Source: an uncultured Prevotella sp. (lineage in GTDB: Bacteria; Bacteroidota; Bacteroidia; Bacteroidales; Bacteroidaceae). Taken from it: 64,000 nucleotides of DNA. Below the pieces are notes generated by a model. It worked only from the letters and a program-made list of their open reading frames with translations, did no database searches and was not told the origin of the DNA. Position numbers and translations under genes: made by a program. Below, in pieces: positions 1-9,228 of this stretch. The first letter of the stretch is position 1; each line of letters begins with the position of its first letter. Location of the stretch: the NCBI GenBank assembly GCA_902497035.1, contig CABVDL010000002.1:1-64000 (forward strand), given 5' to 3'.

Positions 1-188
1 TTCATCGTGCACTCGGCAATCCATTGAGCGTATGCTGGCCTTGATTTTTCTTGCTATCAGCGCATGGGGGGAGGAAATCTATTAAGTTTTTTATCTCGAC
101 TGGCTTATAATTCGGGAATTTTATCTAAATTTGCGTAAAACAATGTGAGACAGAAGTAACACATTCATCGTCATTTTAACTATACCGA
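1..188. other. Window edge and mutS2 leader; possible gene fragment
   Basis: No complete gene lies here. On the plus strand a frame is open from base 2 to a TAA at 83-85 and would give the last 27 residues of an upstream protein with a hydrophobic stretch ending WGEEIY. On the minus strand a frame is also open from about base 80 to the edge and could instead be the start of a divergent gene. The sequence is too short to choose. TAAATTTG at 126-133 matches the Bacteroidota -7 element and may be the mutS2 promoter, but no good -33 element stands 19 bases upstream. Confidence 0.3.
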
Positions 189-2807
189 ATGCTTTATCCA
201 AAGAATATAGAGTCCAAACTGGGATTTGACAAGGTCAGGGAAATGGTGAAGACACAATGCCTTTCCACGCTTGGCAAGAGTCTTGCCGATGAGATGGCTT
301 TCTCCGACGACGCTGAGCAGGTCAACCAGTGGATGGCCCAAATCAGAGAGATGCGGGCTATTGCCGACGGCAGCGAGGCCTTCCCGCTCACCAACTGCTT
401 TGACATGCGCGAGGCGCTTAAGCGTGTGCGTATCCAGAACACATGGCTTGAGGTGTCGGAGCTGTTCGACATCAAGCGGTCAATGGAGACCATCAACGCA
501 CTTGTCGATTTCCTTTACCAAGGCGAGCCGGTGGAGACGGACAGCGACGGAATCGGTTCCAATCTCCCCGTATTGAAGAAATGGCAGTATCCGGCCTTGC
601 ACGACCTGGCCGACGGTGTGGCGACGTTTCCCATCCTTGTTCAGCAAATCAACCAGATCATTGACAAGTTCGGACACCTGCGCGACAACGCCTCGCCCGA
701 GCTGTTCCGCATCCGCAAGGAGCTGTCGGCCGTGGCCAGTTCGGTCTCTGGCATACTCAACCGCATCTTGCGGTCGGCGCAAAGCGACGGCGTCGTCGAG
801 AAAGACGTAACACCCACGTTGCGTGACGGCCGTCTGGTCATTCCCGTCATGCCCTCGATGAAGCGGAAGATACAGGGTATCGTCCATGACGAGAGTGCCA
901 CCGGCCGCACGGTGTATATAGAGCCCACAGAGGTCGTGGAGGCCAATAACCGCATCCGGGAGCTGGAGGCAGAAGAACGGCAGGAGGTCATACGCATCCT
1001 CACTGTGATGTCTTCGCGCATTCGGCCCCATGTGCGCGAGCTGCTCGACTCATTTGCGTTCCTGGCCCAGATGGACTTCATCCAGGCCAAGGCGCGGCTT
1101 GCCAAGACTATGGATGCCTTTGAGCCGGAGGTGCAGGTTTCGCCTGTCATTGACTGGATACGTGCTCGCCACCCCCTGCTGGAGGCTCACCTGAAAGACC
1201 GCATTGTTCCCCTCGACATCACGCTCAACCCCGAGCAACGTGTGCTGATTATCTCCGGGCCCAATGCCGGCGGCAAGTCGGTATGTCTGAAAACGGTGGG
1301 GCTGTTGCAGTACATGCTTCAGACCGGTCTGAGCATTCCTGTCTGGTCGCGCAGCCGTTGCGGCATATTTAAAGATGTGATGATTGACATTGGTGACGAG
1401 CAAAGTCTTGAGAACGACTTGTCTACCTATTCGTCTCATCTGACGAACATGAAAGTGATGATGCGGCAGGCCTCTGACCGGTCACTGATCTTGATTGACG
1501 AGATGGGGACAGGAACAGAACCGCAGATAGGCGGTGCCATTGCAGAGAGCGTGCTGGAGGAGTTTTGCCAGCATGGGGCCTGGGCCGTGATAACCACCCA
1601 CTACCAGAACCTCAAGCATTTTGCCAAGAGCCATGACGGCGTGGCCAACGGTGCGATGCTCTACGACCGCCACGAGATGCGGCCGCTGTTTCAATTGGCT
1701 ATCGGTCGTCCCGGCAGCAGCTTCGCCATTGAGATAGCCCGGAAAATCGGATTGCCCGAGAAAGTCATCAGGCGCGCGTCGGACATCGTCGGGTCGGACT
1801 ATATCCAAAGTGACAATTATCTTCAGGACATTGTGCGCGACAAGCGCTACTGGGAGCAGAAGCGCGCCACCATTCATGAGAAGGAGAAGGAGCTGCAGCG
1901 CCGTATTGACCAGTATGAGAGTGGCGTAAGTGACGTGGCACGCGACCGTAAGGCAATCCTTGACAAGGCACGGCAACAGGCCGAGGACCTCTTGCGCGAG
2001 AGCAATAAACGCATAGAGAATGCCATACGTACCATCAGAGAGGAACAAGCCGAGAAAGAAGCCACGCGACAGATACGTGCCGAACTCGACGCGTTCAAGC
2101 AGACCGTAAGCGACGACAGTTGGCAGGACACGGCCAGACAGAAAGGTGCGGGACTGCTGACCGAAGAGGCTTTTCAGAGGAAGGTGGCGCAGATTGAGGC
2201 ACGAAAGCGGCGCAAGGCTGAGCGTAAGGCCAAACGGGCCGAACAGCATAATGAGGCCTCGACGGTTGTTGTGGCTTCGGCCGTAAAGGCTTCCGAGCGT
2301 CCTTTAGCCGTAGGCGATGAGGTGCAGTTGAAAGGCCTGCAGTCGAAGGGTATTCTTGAGCGCATCAACGGCAAGAACGCCGTCGTTGCCATTGGCGGCA
2401 TGCATACTAATGTTCCCATCAACCGCTTGCAGCTGGTCGTGCAGGCCGGGAACAGCAGTGAGGCCGGCGACGGGAAGAAAACGAAGATGGACGAGTTGAC
2501 TGACAAGCTGCAGTCATTCCGCGTGTCGCATGTCACTCAGGATACCATCGACGACCACCGCAAGAACTTCCGGCAGGACCTTGACGTGCGTGGCATGCGT
2601 GGCGACGAGGCACTGACCGCAGTGAGATATTTCATTGACGATGCCATTCTCATGGGTGTGCCGCGTGTGCGCATTCTCCATGGCAAGGGCAACGGCATCC
2701 TGCATCAGCTCATCCGCCAGTATCTGTCGGCAGAGCCCAGTGTTAGCAGTTTTCACGACGAGGATGTGCGTTTCGGCGGTGCGGGCATTACGGTGGTGGA
2801 CCTGTAG
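189..2807 (+). CDS. mutS2: MutS2 family ATPase with C-terminal Smr domain
   Basis: Homologue of MutS without the mismatch-recognition domain. Seen: core/clamp region with coiled coil, then an ABC-type ATPase with Walker A GPNAGGKS at residues 357-364 and Walker B LILIDE ending at E438, a long charged coiled coil (about 530-700), a KOW-like linker and a C-terminal Smr domain (about 795-872) with LDVRG and HGKGNG motifs. In characterised relatives MutS2 acts on branched DNA to limit recombination or splits collided ribosomes; which applies here cannot be read from sequence. 872 residues is slightly long for the family. The ATG at 189 follows a possible promoter and opens directly into conserved sequence. 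The gene appears monocistronic, since a promoter precedes the next gene. Confidence 0.95.
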   Translation: MLYPKNIESKLGFDKVREMVKTQCLSTLGKSLADEMAFSDDAEQVNQWMAQIREMRAIADGSEAFPLTNCFDMREALKRVRIQNTWLEVSELFDIKRSMETINALVDFLYQGEPVETDSDGIGSNLPVLKKWQYPALHDLADGVATFPILVQQINQIIDKFGHLRDNASPELFRIRKELSAVASSVSGILNRILRSAQSDGVVEKDVTPTLRDGRLVIPVMPSMKRKIQGIVHDESATGRTVYIEPTEVVEANNRIRELEAEERQEVIRILTVMSSRIRPHVRELLDSFAFLAQMDFIQAKARLAKTMDAFEPEVQVSPVIDWIRARHPLLEAHLKDRIVPLDITLNPEQRVLIISGPNAGGKSVCLKTVGLLQYMLQTGLSIPVWSRSRCGIFKDVMIDIGDEQSLENDLSTYSSHLTNMKVMMRQASDRSLILIDEMGTGTEPQIGGAIAESVLEEFCQHGAWAVITTHYQNLKHFAKSHDGVANGAMLYDRHEMRPLFQLAIGRPGSSFAIEIARKIGLPEKVIRRASDIVGSDYIQSDNYLQDIVRDKRYWEQKRATIHEKEKELQRRIDQYESGVSDVARDRKAILDKARQQAEDLLRESNKRIENAIRTIREEQAEKEATRQIRAELDAFKQTVSDDSWQDTARQKGAGLLTEEAFQRKVAQIEARKRRKAERKAKRAEQHNEASTVVVASAVKASERPLAVGDEVQLKGLQSKGILERINGKNAVVAIGGMHTNVPINRLQLVVQAGNSSEAGDGKKTKMDELTDKLQSFRVSHVTQDTIDDHRKNFRQDLDVRGMRGDEALTAVRYFIDDAILMGVPRVRILHGKGNGILHQLIRQYLSAEPSVSSFHDEDVRFGGAGITVVDL

Positions 2808-2844
2808 CTGAATTGTTCAGTGTACAAAAAATCCTTGCAAACGC

Positions 2845-2875
2845 TTGGTGGTATGAGGCAGAGTTTGTAAATTTG
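2845..2875 (+). promoter_or_regulatory. Bacteroidota-type promoter
   Basis: TTGG at 2845-2848 and TAAATTTG at 2868-2875 are separated by 19 bases, matching the -33/-7 pattern of the primary sigma factor in Bacteroidota. Transcription would begin near 2882, about 28 bases before the ATG of the gene at 2910. Confidence 0.7.
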
Positions 2876-2909
2876 CAAGTAAGTAACATTTCAACATACT
2901 CGCTACGTT

Positions 2910-3554
2910 ATGGAAGGCTTATTCAGAGATGAGATTGAGATTACGCAGATAGAGAAGTTCTTCTGCAATGAGATGGGTCGCCAGATTCACCGCTACATCA
3001 AGGCGCACGGTTCGATGACGATGCTCGAGAGTGTTGAGAAACGGCTTGACGTGCTGCCTGTGCCGGAGCGTGAGCATGTTATGACACGCTATATCGACCG
3101 TAACCGCCGACTGGTGGAGAATATGGACTGGAGGATGCTTGTCGCACGGTCGATGGCCAACTTCTGCGACTCATATGAGTATTTCGAGAAAATGGTGGCC
3201 GACAAGGACACGATGGCGTTTTATGTTGACCGTTTCAAGAAAATCTATCTCCGTTTTCATAAGATTGTAGAGAAAGACGGGAAATATGGTATGGTGGAGT
3301 ATGACGGACGTGTGCTGCTTCATCTTCAGTATGACTTCCTTCGCACGCCTTACGTTTACGTCGATGACTTGCTCTCCATGCCTGTCATTGCTGAGAAGGG
3401 CGGCAAGATGGGTCTTGTCATGCCAGACGGCAAGGACACGGTGGTCTTGCCGTTTGAATATGATGACATATCACTGCGTGACGAGGCTCCCTGGTTTGAG
3501 CTGACACAGGGCAAGAAAACCGTATTGTGGGACGACCTTGCTCCTTTCATTTGA
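2910..3554 (+). CDS. Hypothetical protein with C-terminal WG-like repeats
   Basis: Protein of 214 residues, function not recognised. No signal peptide or membrane segment is visible, so a cytoplasmic location is likely. The N-terminal two thirds is charged and probably helical. From about residue 118 the sequence turns to short beta units of the WG-repeat type (GKYGMVEYDGR, GGKMGLVMPDGK), in which Gly-aromatic or Gly-Leu pairs recur with turn residues. WG repeats are common in Bacteroidota proteins of unknown role. It has its own promoter just upstream, and the next gene begins 23 bases after the stop, so the two are probably co-transcribed. Confidence 0.8.
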   Translation: MEGLFRDEIEITQIEKFFCNEMGRQIHRYIKAHGSMTMLESVEKRLDVLPVPEREHVMTRYIDRNRRLVENMDWRMLVARSMANFCDSYEYFEKMVADKDTMAFYVDRFKKIYLRFHKIVEKDGKYGMVEYDGRVLLHLQYDFLRTPYVYVDDLLSMPVIAEKGGKMGLVMPDGKDTVVLPFEYDDISLRDEAPWFELTQGKKTVLWDDLAPFI

Positions 3555-3577
3555 TAAATGGTGTCGTTAACGGACCA

Positions 3578-5413
3578 ATGAAGAAGAAATGCTGTCTGAT
3601 AGTGTTCACATTTCTATTGTGGACCTTACTCTTCGCCATTCAGAAACCAATCTTTTTGATGTTCTATGGGGGACTGCGCCATGTTTTCCCTGTTGTGTGG
3701 CACGGTCTGAAGCTTGACTTTTCGGTTGCCGGTTATCTGTCTACAGTCCCCGCCCTTATACTTTTGTTGAGTTCCGTTGCGCCGCTCCGGCTTTCGGGCG
3801 AACGTGCCGGCCGATGGCTGATGCTGGTGATGCGGCTGTGGTTTGCTCTTTGCTCACTGCTCGTGGCTCTGGCTTTTGTTGCCAACATAGCCTTGTACGG
3901 CTATTGGCACTTTCCCCTTGACGCCACTCCCTTGTTCTTCATCACCTCTTCGCCGTCGGCAGCCATGGCAAGCATTTTGTGGTGGCAGGCTGTGCTTGGC
4001 GTGTTTAGCGTGGTCGCAGTCTCGGCCGTCATCGGGTTGTGTTTCCATCCGTTGTGGATGGTCTATGGCAAAGATGCATTCAAGGACAGGCCCGGCCGCT
4101 GCCAGTGGCTGCCCCTATTACTGCTCAACGGTCTGCTCTTCCTGTTTATCCGTGGTGGTGTCACTGTCTCGACAATGAACACCGGTCAGGCTTATTTTTG
4201 TGCCGACCAGGCCTTGAACCATGCCGCCGTCAATCCCTTGTTCTCATTTCTTGAGAGTGTGACCCATCAGGAGGACTTCGCCCATGCCTACCGGTTCATG
4301 GCCGACGGGCAGGCTCACCGCCTATTTAATGAGTTGTCGAAGCCACTGCCCGCCGACTCCTCACATGTGCAGGTCATTCGGGCGACACCCAAACCCGATA
4401 TTTATGTCATCATCATGGAGAGCTTCTCTGACACTCTGACCCGGGTGAAAGAGGTGACTCCGCAGTTGAATGCCCTCAAACGCGAGGGCATATACTTCAG
4501 CAATTTCTACGCCAACGGCTTCCGCACCGACCGCGGTCTCGTCTCCATCCTGCTCGGCTATCCTGCTCCGGGCGCGTTGAGCCTGATGAAATATCCCCGA
4601 AAGACCGAGACGCTGCCTTCGTTGGCCGGTCATCTCGGACGTGCCGGCTATGACCTGCAATATTATTATGGAGGTGACGCCGACTTCACCAATATGCGCT
4701 CGTTCCTCCACAATCAGGGATTCCAGCGCATCATTGAGGACAAGGATTTTCCCCTGGGTGAGCGCCTGAGCAAGTGGGGTGTGCCTGACCACCTGCTATT
4801 TGGGCGTGTGGAGAAAGACATTAAGGGTCGAGCTGCCCGACGGCCTGCACTCACTGTAATCCAGACATCGAGCTCGCATGAGCCATTTGACGTGCCTTAC
4901 CACCGGCTCAGCAACAAGATACTGAATGCCTTTGCCTATACCGACTCGTGCATAGGCAGTTTCGTCGGACACCTGAGGGCATCACGCCGTTGGGCCAACA
5001 GTCTCGTCATTCTCGTCCCGGACCATCTCGGGGCGTGGCCCGATGACATATCTGATTTTACCACGACGCGCTTCCATATCCCGATGATTTGGACGGGCGG
5101 TGCCGTGCTGCGGCCGCGCGTGGTGACGACGCTTGGCTCTCAGCAGGACATCGCGGCAACGGTGCTGGGACAGATGGGACTGCCTCACCGTGATATGATG
5201 TTCAGTAAGGACCTCTTCAATCCGTCGGTGAGGCACTATGCCTATTTCATGATGAATGACGGCTTCGGCATGCTGACCGAGGACAACCAACTGATATTTG
5301 ACAATAAGCAGCGGCGCGTGGTGGTGGATTGCGGACGTCGAAAGAGCCGCAACATTTCCTATGGCCAGGCGCTGCTGCAGGTTCTGTTCGACGACATCGC
5401 CAGCAGGCGGTGA
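3578..5413 (+). CDS. LtaS-like sulfatase-fold membrane phosphotransferase
   Basis: Inner-membrane protein of 611 residues: about five N-terminal membrane segments (residues 5-210) followed by an extracytoplasmic alkaline phosphatase/sulfatase domain. Key residues of the lipoteichoic acid synthase family are present: the metal ligand E281 in IIMESF, the nucleophile T317 in FRTDRG and D482-H483 in PDHLG. Family members move phosphoglycerol or phosphoethanolamine from a phospholipid head group onto a glycan or lipid. Gram-negative cells lack lipoteichoic acid, so the acceptor is unknown; a surface glycan, glycolipid or lipid A is inferred. The ATG at 3578 (MKKKCC) is preferred over an in-frame ATG at 3527 that overlaps the upstream gene. 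A PAP2 phosphatase follows 48 bases later. Confidence 0.88.
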   Translation: MKKKCCLIVFTFLLWTLLFAIQKPIFLMFYGGLRHVFPVVWHGLKLDFSVAGYLSTVPALILLLSSVAPLRLSGERAGRWLMLVMRLWFALCSLLVALAFVANIALYGYWHFPLDATPLFFITSSPSAAMASILWWQAVLGVFSVVAVSAVIGLCFHPLWMVYGKDAFKDRPGRCQWLPLLLLNGLLFLFIRGGVTVSTMNTGQAYFCADQALNHAAVNPLFSFLESVTHQEDFAHAYRFMADGQAHRLFNELSKPLPADSSHVQVIRATPKPDIYVIIMESFSDTLTRVKEVTPQLNALKREGIYFSNFYANGFRTDRGLVSILLGYPAPGALSLMKYPRKTETLPSLAGHLGRAGYDLQYYYGGDADFTNMRSFLHNQGFQRIIEDKDFPLGERLSKWGVPDHLLFGRVEKDIKGRAARRPALTVIQTSSSHEPFDVPYHRLSNKILNAFAYTDSCIGSFVGHLRASRRWANSLVILVPDHLGAWPDDISDFTTTRFHIPMIWTGGAVLRPRVVTTLGSQQDIAATVLGQMGLPHRDMMFSKDLFNPSVRHYAYFMMNDGFGMLTEDNQLIFDNKQRRVVVDCGRRKSRNISYGQALLQVLFDDIASRR

Positions 5414-5461
5414 GGTCACTGACAAATCAATTATGAAGTCTTAACTATCAACTTAACATAA

Positions 5462-6148
5462 ATGCTTACAATCCTGTCTTTCCTACAGGCGCTCGATACC
5501 AATGCTACGCTTTTCATCAATGGCATGCATTGCAGCTATATGGACAACTTTATGATGATTTATACAGGTAGGTTCATTTGGATTCCCCTCTATTTGAGCC
5601 TGCTCATCGTGATGTTGCGCAACTTTCCCCTGCGTGTCAATATCGCGTGCCTTTTGGTCACCATTTTGTTGGTGACGGTCAACGACCAGGTCAGTTCCTC
5701 ACTCATCCGACCGCTGATTGGACGACTGCGGCCCTCTAACCCGATGAATCCCATCTCTGCGTTCATCCATGTTGTCGACGGTTACCGTGGCGGACGCTAT
5801 GGTTTTCCCTCGGCGCATGCCGCCAACTGTTTTGGCGCGGCAATCTTTGTGTATTATGTTTTCCGCCGTAGTGTGCTTTCCAAGGTGTTTGCTGCCTGGG
5901 CCATTCTGATGTGCTATTCGCGTGTCTACCTCGGTGTGCATTATGTCGGTGACGTGCTGTTGGGCTGCCTCGTGGGATGGATTAACGCCACCATCATCTA
6001 TTTCTGTTTCCGCTGGTCGATGCGTAAGACTGCAGATGCCTTCAGGCCCCGTCAGCACTGCTGCAAGCTTTATACGCCGTCGATGGTCTGTGGTATTGAG
6101 GTGGCGACAATGCTCATCCTATCCATCTTTACGATGTTCAAGTTTTAG
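5462..6148 (+). CDS. PAP2-family membrane phosphatase
   Basis: Integral membrane phosphatase of 228 residues with about five to six transmembrane segments. The three PAP2 motifs are visible: RPLIGRLRP (motif 1), PSAHAAN (motif 2, the PSGH site) and SRVYLGVHYVGD (motif 3, with catalytic His and Asp). Relatives dephosphorylate undecaprenyl pyrophosphate, phosphatidate or lipid A on the outer face of the inner membrane; the substrate cannot be told. The usual Lys of motif 1 is Arg here, while the second PAP2 protein of this window (37724-38434) keeps the Lys. It lies directly behind the LtaS-like gene, which suggests a shared envelope role, possibly recycling a lipid product. trmO follows within 7 bases. 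Confidence 0.88.
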   Translation: MLTILSFLQALDTNATLFINGMHCSYMDNFMMIYTGRFIWIPLYLSLLIVMLRNFPLRVNIACLLVTILLVTVNDQVSSSLIRPLIGRLRPSNPMNPISAFIHVVDGYRGGRYGFPSAHAANCFGAAIFVYYVFRRSVLSKVFAAWAILMCYSRVYLGVHYVGDVLLGCLVGWINATIIYFCFRWSMRKTADAFRPRQHCCKLYTPSMVCGIEVATMLILSIFTMFKF

Positions 6149-6155
6149 CCGTCGT

Positions 6156-6863
6156 ATGGAAATCAAGCCCATTGCCCATTTCAATTCCCCGTTTACGTCA
6201 AAGTTTGGTGTACCCAAGCAGAGCGGCCTTGTGACTGAGTTGGAGGGAACAATAGTCTTTGAGCCGGCATACCGCAATGCCGATGCGTTGCGTGGGCTGG
6301 ACCAGTTTGATTTTCTTTGGCTAATCTGGGAATTCTCCGCCAACCGCCATGCGGCCTTTAGTCCGGTGGTGCGTCCCCCCGTCCTTGGCGGTAACGTGCG
6401 TATGGGTGTCTTTGCCACGCGGTCGCCGTTCCGGCCAAATGCCCTTGGCTTGTCGTCGGTGCGGCTGTCACATATTGATTGGGACACGCCGAAGGGACCT
6501 GTTGTCCATGTCCTTGGTGCCGACCTGATGGACGGCACGCCTATTTATGACATCAAGCCCTATGTGACCTACGCGGACAGTCATGCCGACGCGAGGTCGG
6601 GATTTGTCGACAACCATGCCATGAGGATGTTGAAAGTCCATCTGCCTGATTCGCTGAAAACCTGCTTCACAGACGCAGACCTGCAGACCTTGGGCAAGGT
6701 GCTTGCCCTTGACCCGCGTCCCCATTACCAGCACGATGCTGCCCGCGTTTATGGCATGCCGTTTATGGGATACGACATCCATTTCACAGTGAGCGATGAC
6801 GGGTTGCTGGAGGTGGTGTCTTTTGACCCTTTGGACAACTGCCCTAAGTTCAAGCGAAAGTAA
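6156..6863 (+). CDS. trmO: tRNA (adenine-N6)-methyltransferase TrmO (TsaA-like)
   Basis: Protein of 235 residues of the TsaA/TrmO beta-barrel methyltransferase family, which in E. coli methylates N6 of t6A37 in threonine tRNA (GGU) using S-adenosylmethionine. Seen: N-terminal IAHFNSPF, SKFGVPKQSG, the family core GVFATRSPFRPNALGLSSV at about residues 88-106, and LDGTPIYDIKPYV-like sequence DLMDGTPIYDIKPYV near 125-139. The frame is open upstream to 5922 but that part overlaps PAP2; the ATG at 6156 (MEIKPIAHF) fits the family start. It is convergent with the PLD gene; only 21 bases separate the two stops and no hairpin is seen there. Confidence 0.92.
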   Translation: MEIKPIAHFNSPFTSKFGVPKQSGLVTELEGTIVFEPAYRNADALRGLDQFDFLWLIWEFSANRHAAFSPVVRPPVLGGNVRMGVFATRSPFRPNALGLSSVRLSHIDWDTPKGPVVHVLGADLMDGTPIYDIKPYVTYADSHADARSGFVDNHAMRMLKVHLPDSLKTCFTDADLQTLGKVLALDPRPHYQHDAARVYGMPFMGYDIHFTVSDDGLLEVVSFDPLDNCPKFKRK

Positions 6864-6884
6864 AGCCTCATACTCAATTCATTA

Positions 6885-8168
6885 TTAGAGGAACGGCGTG
6901 AGGAGATGGGCGAACCATCCGCGCAACTTCTGTGCGGGCTTGCGCCATTGGTTCCATGTTTCTGGCGTCAGAATGAACGAGTCCGATTTTTGGCACTCAA
7001 ACAAGTCATTGAGCTCCCGTGTCGTACAAGGGTCAATGATGACCGCATTGTCCTCGTAATCCCACGACAGGCTTCGGGCATTCAGGTTGGCAGAGCCGAC
7101 GGTACAGAAACGGCCGTCGACCATGATGATTTTCGTATGGTGGAAGCCTGGTTTATAGAGCCATATCGTACAGCCGTGCTTCATCAGTTGGTGCGCATTG
7201 TAGAAGCCACAGTCCGGCGTCAGGGGAATGTCGCTCTTGACCGACAGCATAATCTCCACCTTCACACCCCGTTTTGCGGCATCGCGCAATGCCTTTTTCA
7301 GCGCGTGATTGAGCGTAAAGTAAGGATTGATAAGCTTGATGCTGTCTTTTGCATAGCGTATGGCGTTGGTATAGAACTCGCGGATAATCTTGTTTGACGT
7401 GTGTGGCTCGCGGTTGATGATGCCCACCATCTTGTGGCCTGCGGTGTGGCAGGTGTCAGGTTTCAACCCGTGAAAGTATTCGTCGTGACCAAGGCCTCGG
7501 AAATATTTGGCGCCATGGACATTCTGTCCTGACACTTTATTCCACATCTTCAGGAAGATGGCTTGCAGCGTGTTGACCTCTGAGCCTTGGATGCGACAGT
7601 GCATGTCGTGCCATGACCCGACCTTTGGTGTTCCCTTGATATAGTAGTCAGCCACGTTCATGCCGCCGGTGTAGGCAATCTTGCCGTCAATGACCACAAT
7701 TTTGCGATGGTCGCGGCTAAACACGTGGTTGACGTAGGGGAAACGGATGGGGTCGAACTCATAAATCTCGATGCCGAGGGCACGGATGCGCCGGATATCG
7801 GCCTTGCGCATGGGACTGTTGTTCGAGGAGTTGCCAAAGGCATCGAACAGCAGCCTCACCTCAACCCCTTGCTTCACTTTCGGCGCAAGGTGGGTCATGA
7901 GCAAACGGTTGATGGAGTCGTTGCGGAAATTGAAATATTCCATGTGTATGCTGCTGCGGGCCTGGTCGATGGCCTTGAAGAGGTCGTCGAACTTTTCTTG
8001 TCCGTTTGTCAGCAGCGTGACCGAGTTGTCGTGAGAGAACTTTATGCCGCAATCCCTGAGGCGGCTCACGATGAGCGAATCGCTGGTCTGTGCCTGCAGC
8101 AGTGTCGGCATCGCCATGACGACAGTCACCAGCCACAGGTGTAGCAGCTGGGAAATCCTTATGTGCAT
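6885..8168 (-). CDS. Secreted PLD-family cardiolipin synthase-like protein
   Basis: Phospholipase D superfamily protein of 427 residues with two HKD motifs: HRKIVVID from H154 and HTKIIMVD from H344. The family includes cardiolipin synthases, which join two phosphatidylglycerols, and other phosphatidyl transferases. The N-terminus carries a signal peptide (hydrophobic, ending near LLQAQ) rather than the two membrane helices of ClsA, so the enzyme is probably periplasmic or membrane-tethered. The ATG at 8168 is chosen; the frame extends to a TTG at 8180 with no advantage. It is the last gene of the mscS-kdsA-kdsD-PLD minus-strand operon, 22 bases after kdsD. Substrate and product are inferred from family only. 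Confidence 0.88.
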   Translation of the reverse strand: MHIRISQLLHLWLVTVVMAMPTLLQAQTSDSLIVSRLRDCGIKFSHDNSVTLLTNGQEKFDDLFKAIDQARSSIHMEYFNFRNDSINRLLMTHLAPKVKQGVEVRLLFDAFGNSSNNSPMRKADIRRIRALGIEIYEFDPIRFPYVNHVFSRDHRKIVVIDGKIAYTGGMNVADYYIKGTPKVGSWHDMHCRIQGSEVNTLQAIFLKMWNKVSGQNVHGAKYFRGLGHDEYFHGLKPDTCHTAGHKMVGIINREPHTSNKIIREFYTNAIRYAKDSIKLINPYFTLNHALKKALRDAAKRGVKVEIMLSVKSDIPLTPDCGFYNAHQLMKHGCTIWLYKPGFHHTKIIMVDGRFCTVGSANLNARSLSWDYEDNAVIIDPCTTRELNDLFECQKSDSFILTPETWNQWRKPAQKLRGWFAHLLTPFL

Positions 8169-8190
8169 TCTGAAAATCAATACTATATAA

Positions 8191-9213
8191 TTACTGGTTC
8201 AGCATCGAGGAGGCGTAGCTGTCGACGATGCCCAGGAGATGGCGGTCGTTGTCGCAGACGAGGACTGAGTGGATTTTATAATGGTGCATGACACGCTGAA
8301 TTTCTGTTACCTTTGTGGTGGGGGTGACGCGTTTTGGGTCTCGTGTCATGATGTCTGAGACGGTATGGTCGAAGAACTGCGCCTGCCAGCGTTCCATCGC
8401 ACGGCGGATATCACCGTCGGTGATGATGCCGATGACGCGGCGGTCGTCGTCAACCGATACACCGAGGCCAAGTTTGCCCTTTGACACCTCAATGATGGCC
8501 TGGCCCAGATGCATGTCGCTGGGAACGATGGGCAGCTCGTCGGTGCGCATGACATCGCTTGCCTGGGTGAGCAGCCGCTTGCCCAGCTCACCGCCCGGAT
8601 GGAACTGGGCGAAGTCGCGCGGCCGGAAGTCGCGTACCTGCATGAGTGCCACTGCCAGGGCGTCACCCATCGCCAGGGCAGCCGTTGTCGAGGATGTCGG
8701 AGCAAGATTGAGCGGACAGGCCTCGTGGTCAACAAAAACTTTAAGGTGTACCGTGGAGTATTTGGCCAACAATGACTGCGGATTGCGGCTCATTCCGATG
8801 ATAGGTACCTGCATGTGGAGCAGGATGGGAATGAAACGCAGCAGCTCGTCGGTCTGGCCGGAGTTGCTGATGGCGAGTACGACATCGTCGGATGTCATAG
8901 CACCCAGGTCGCCATGGTAGGCGTCGAGCGGACTGATGAAAAAGGCTGGTGTGCCTGTGGAGGCAAGGGTGGCAGCTATCTTTGCACCGATATTCCCGCT
9001 CTTGCCAACGCCCGTAACAATGATTTTACCGTGGCAGTGGAACATGAGCGATACGGCACGCTCGAAGTTCTCGTCTATTTGGGGAATGAGGTCAAGCAGC
9101 GCCTGTGCTTCCTCGCGAATGCATTTCTTGCCATAGTCGGGTGAGAGTTTCAGCCGCTCTTCAGCTGACATTTTTGTTTCTGCTTTCTTATGTTGGCCGT
9201 TGTTGGAATCCAT
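8191..9213 (-). CDS. kdsD: D-arabinose 5-phosphate isomerase (KpsF/GutQ family)
   Basis: Protein of 340 residues: a SIS sugar-isomerase domain (about 50-190, with GVGKSGNIGAKIAATLAST and ISNSGQTDELL) followed by two CBS domains (about 220-335). The enzyme interconverts ribulose 5-phosphate and arabinose 5-phosphate, the first step toward Kdo for lipopolysaccharide. The adjacent kdsA, which uses arabinose 5-phosphate, strongly supports this role over GutQ-type sugar alcohol metabolism. The first 20 residues are polar and weakly conserved, so a downstream ATG (MSAEERLKL) is possible. kdsA lies 15 bases upstream. Confidence 0.93.
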   Translation of the reverse strand: MDSNNGQHKKAETKMSAEERLKLSPDYGKKCIREEAQALLDLIPQIDENFERAVSLMFHCHGKIIVTGVGKSGNIGAKIAATLASTGTPAFFISPLDAYHGDLGAMTSDDVVLAISNSGQTDELLRFIPILLHMQVPIIGMSRNPQSLLAKYSTVHLKVFVDHEACPLNLAPTSSTTAALAMGDALAVALMQVRDFRPRDFAQFHPGGELGKRLLTQASDVMRTDELPIVPSDMHLGQAIIEVSKGKLGLGVSVDDDRRVIGIITDGDIRRAMERWQAQFFDHTVSDIMTRDPKRVTPTTKVTEIQRVMHHYKIHSVLVCDNDRHLLGIVDSYASSMLNQ

Positions 9214-9228
9214 TATAGTGTATATCAG

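Noticed and set aside
5922..6155. N-terminal extension of TrmO by 78 residues
   Set aside because: The extension overlaps the PAP2 coding sequence in another frame and lacks similarity to TrmO; the ATG at 6156 begins the family sequence.
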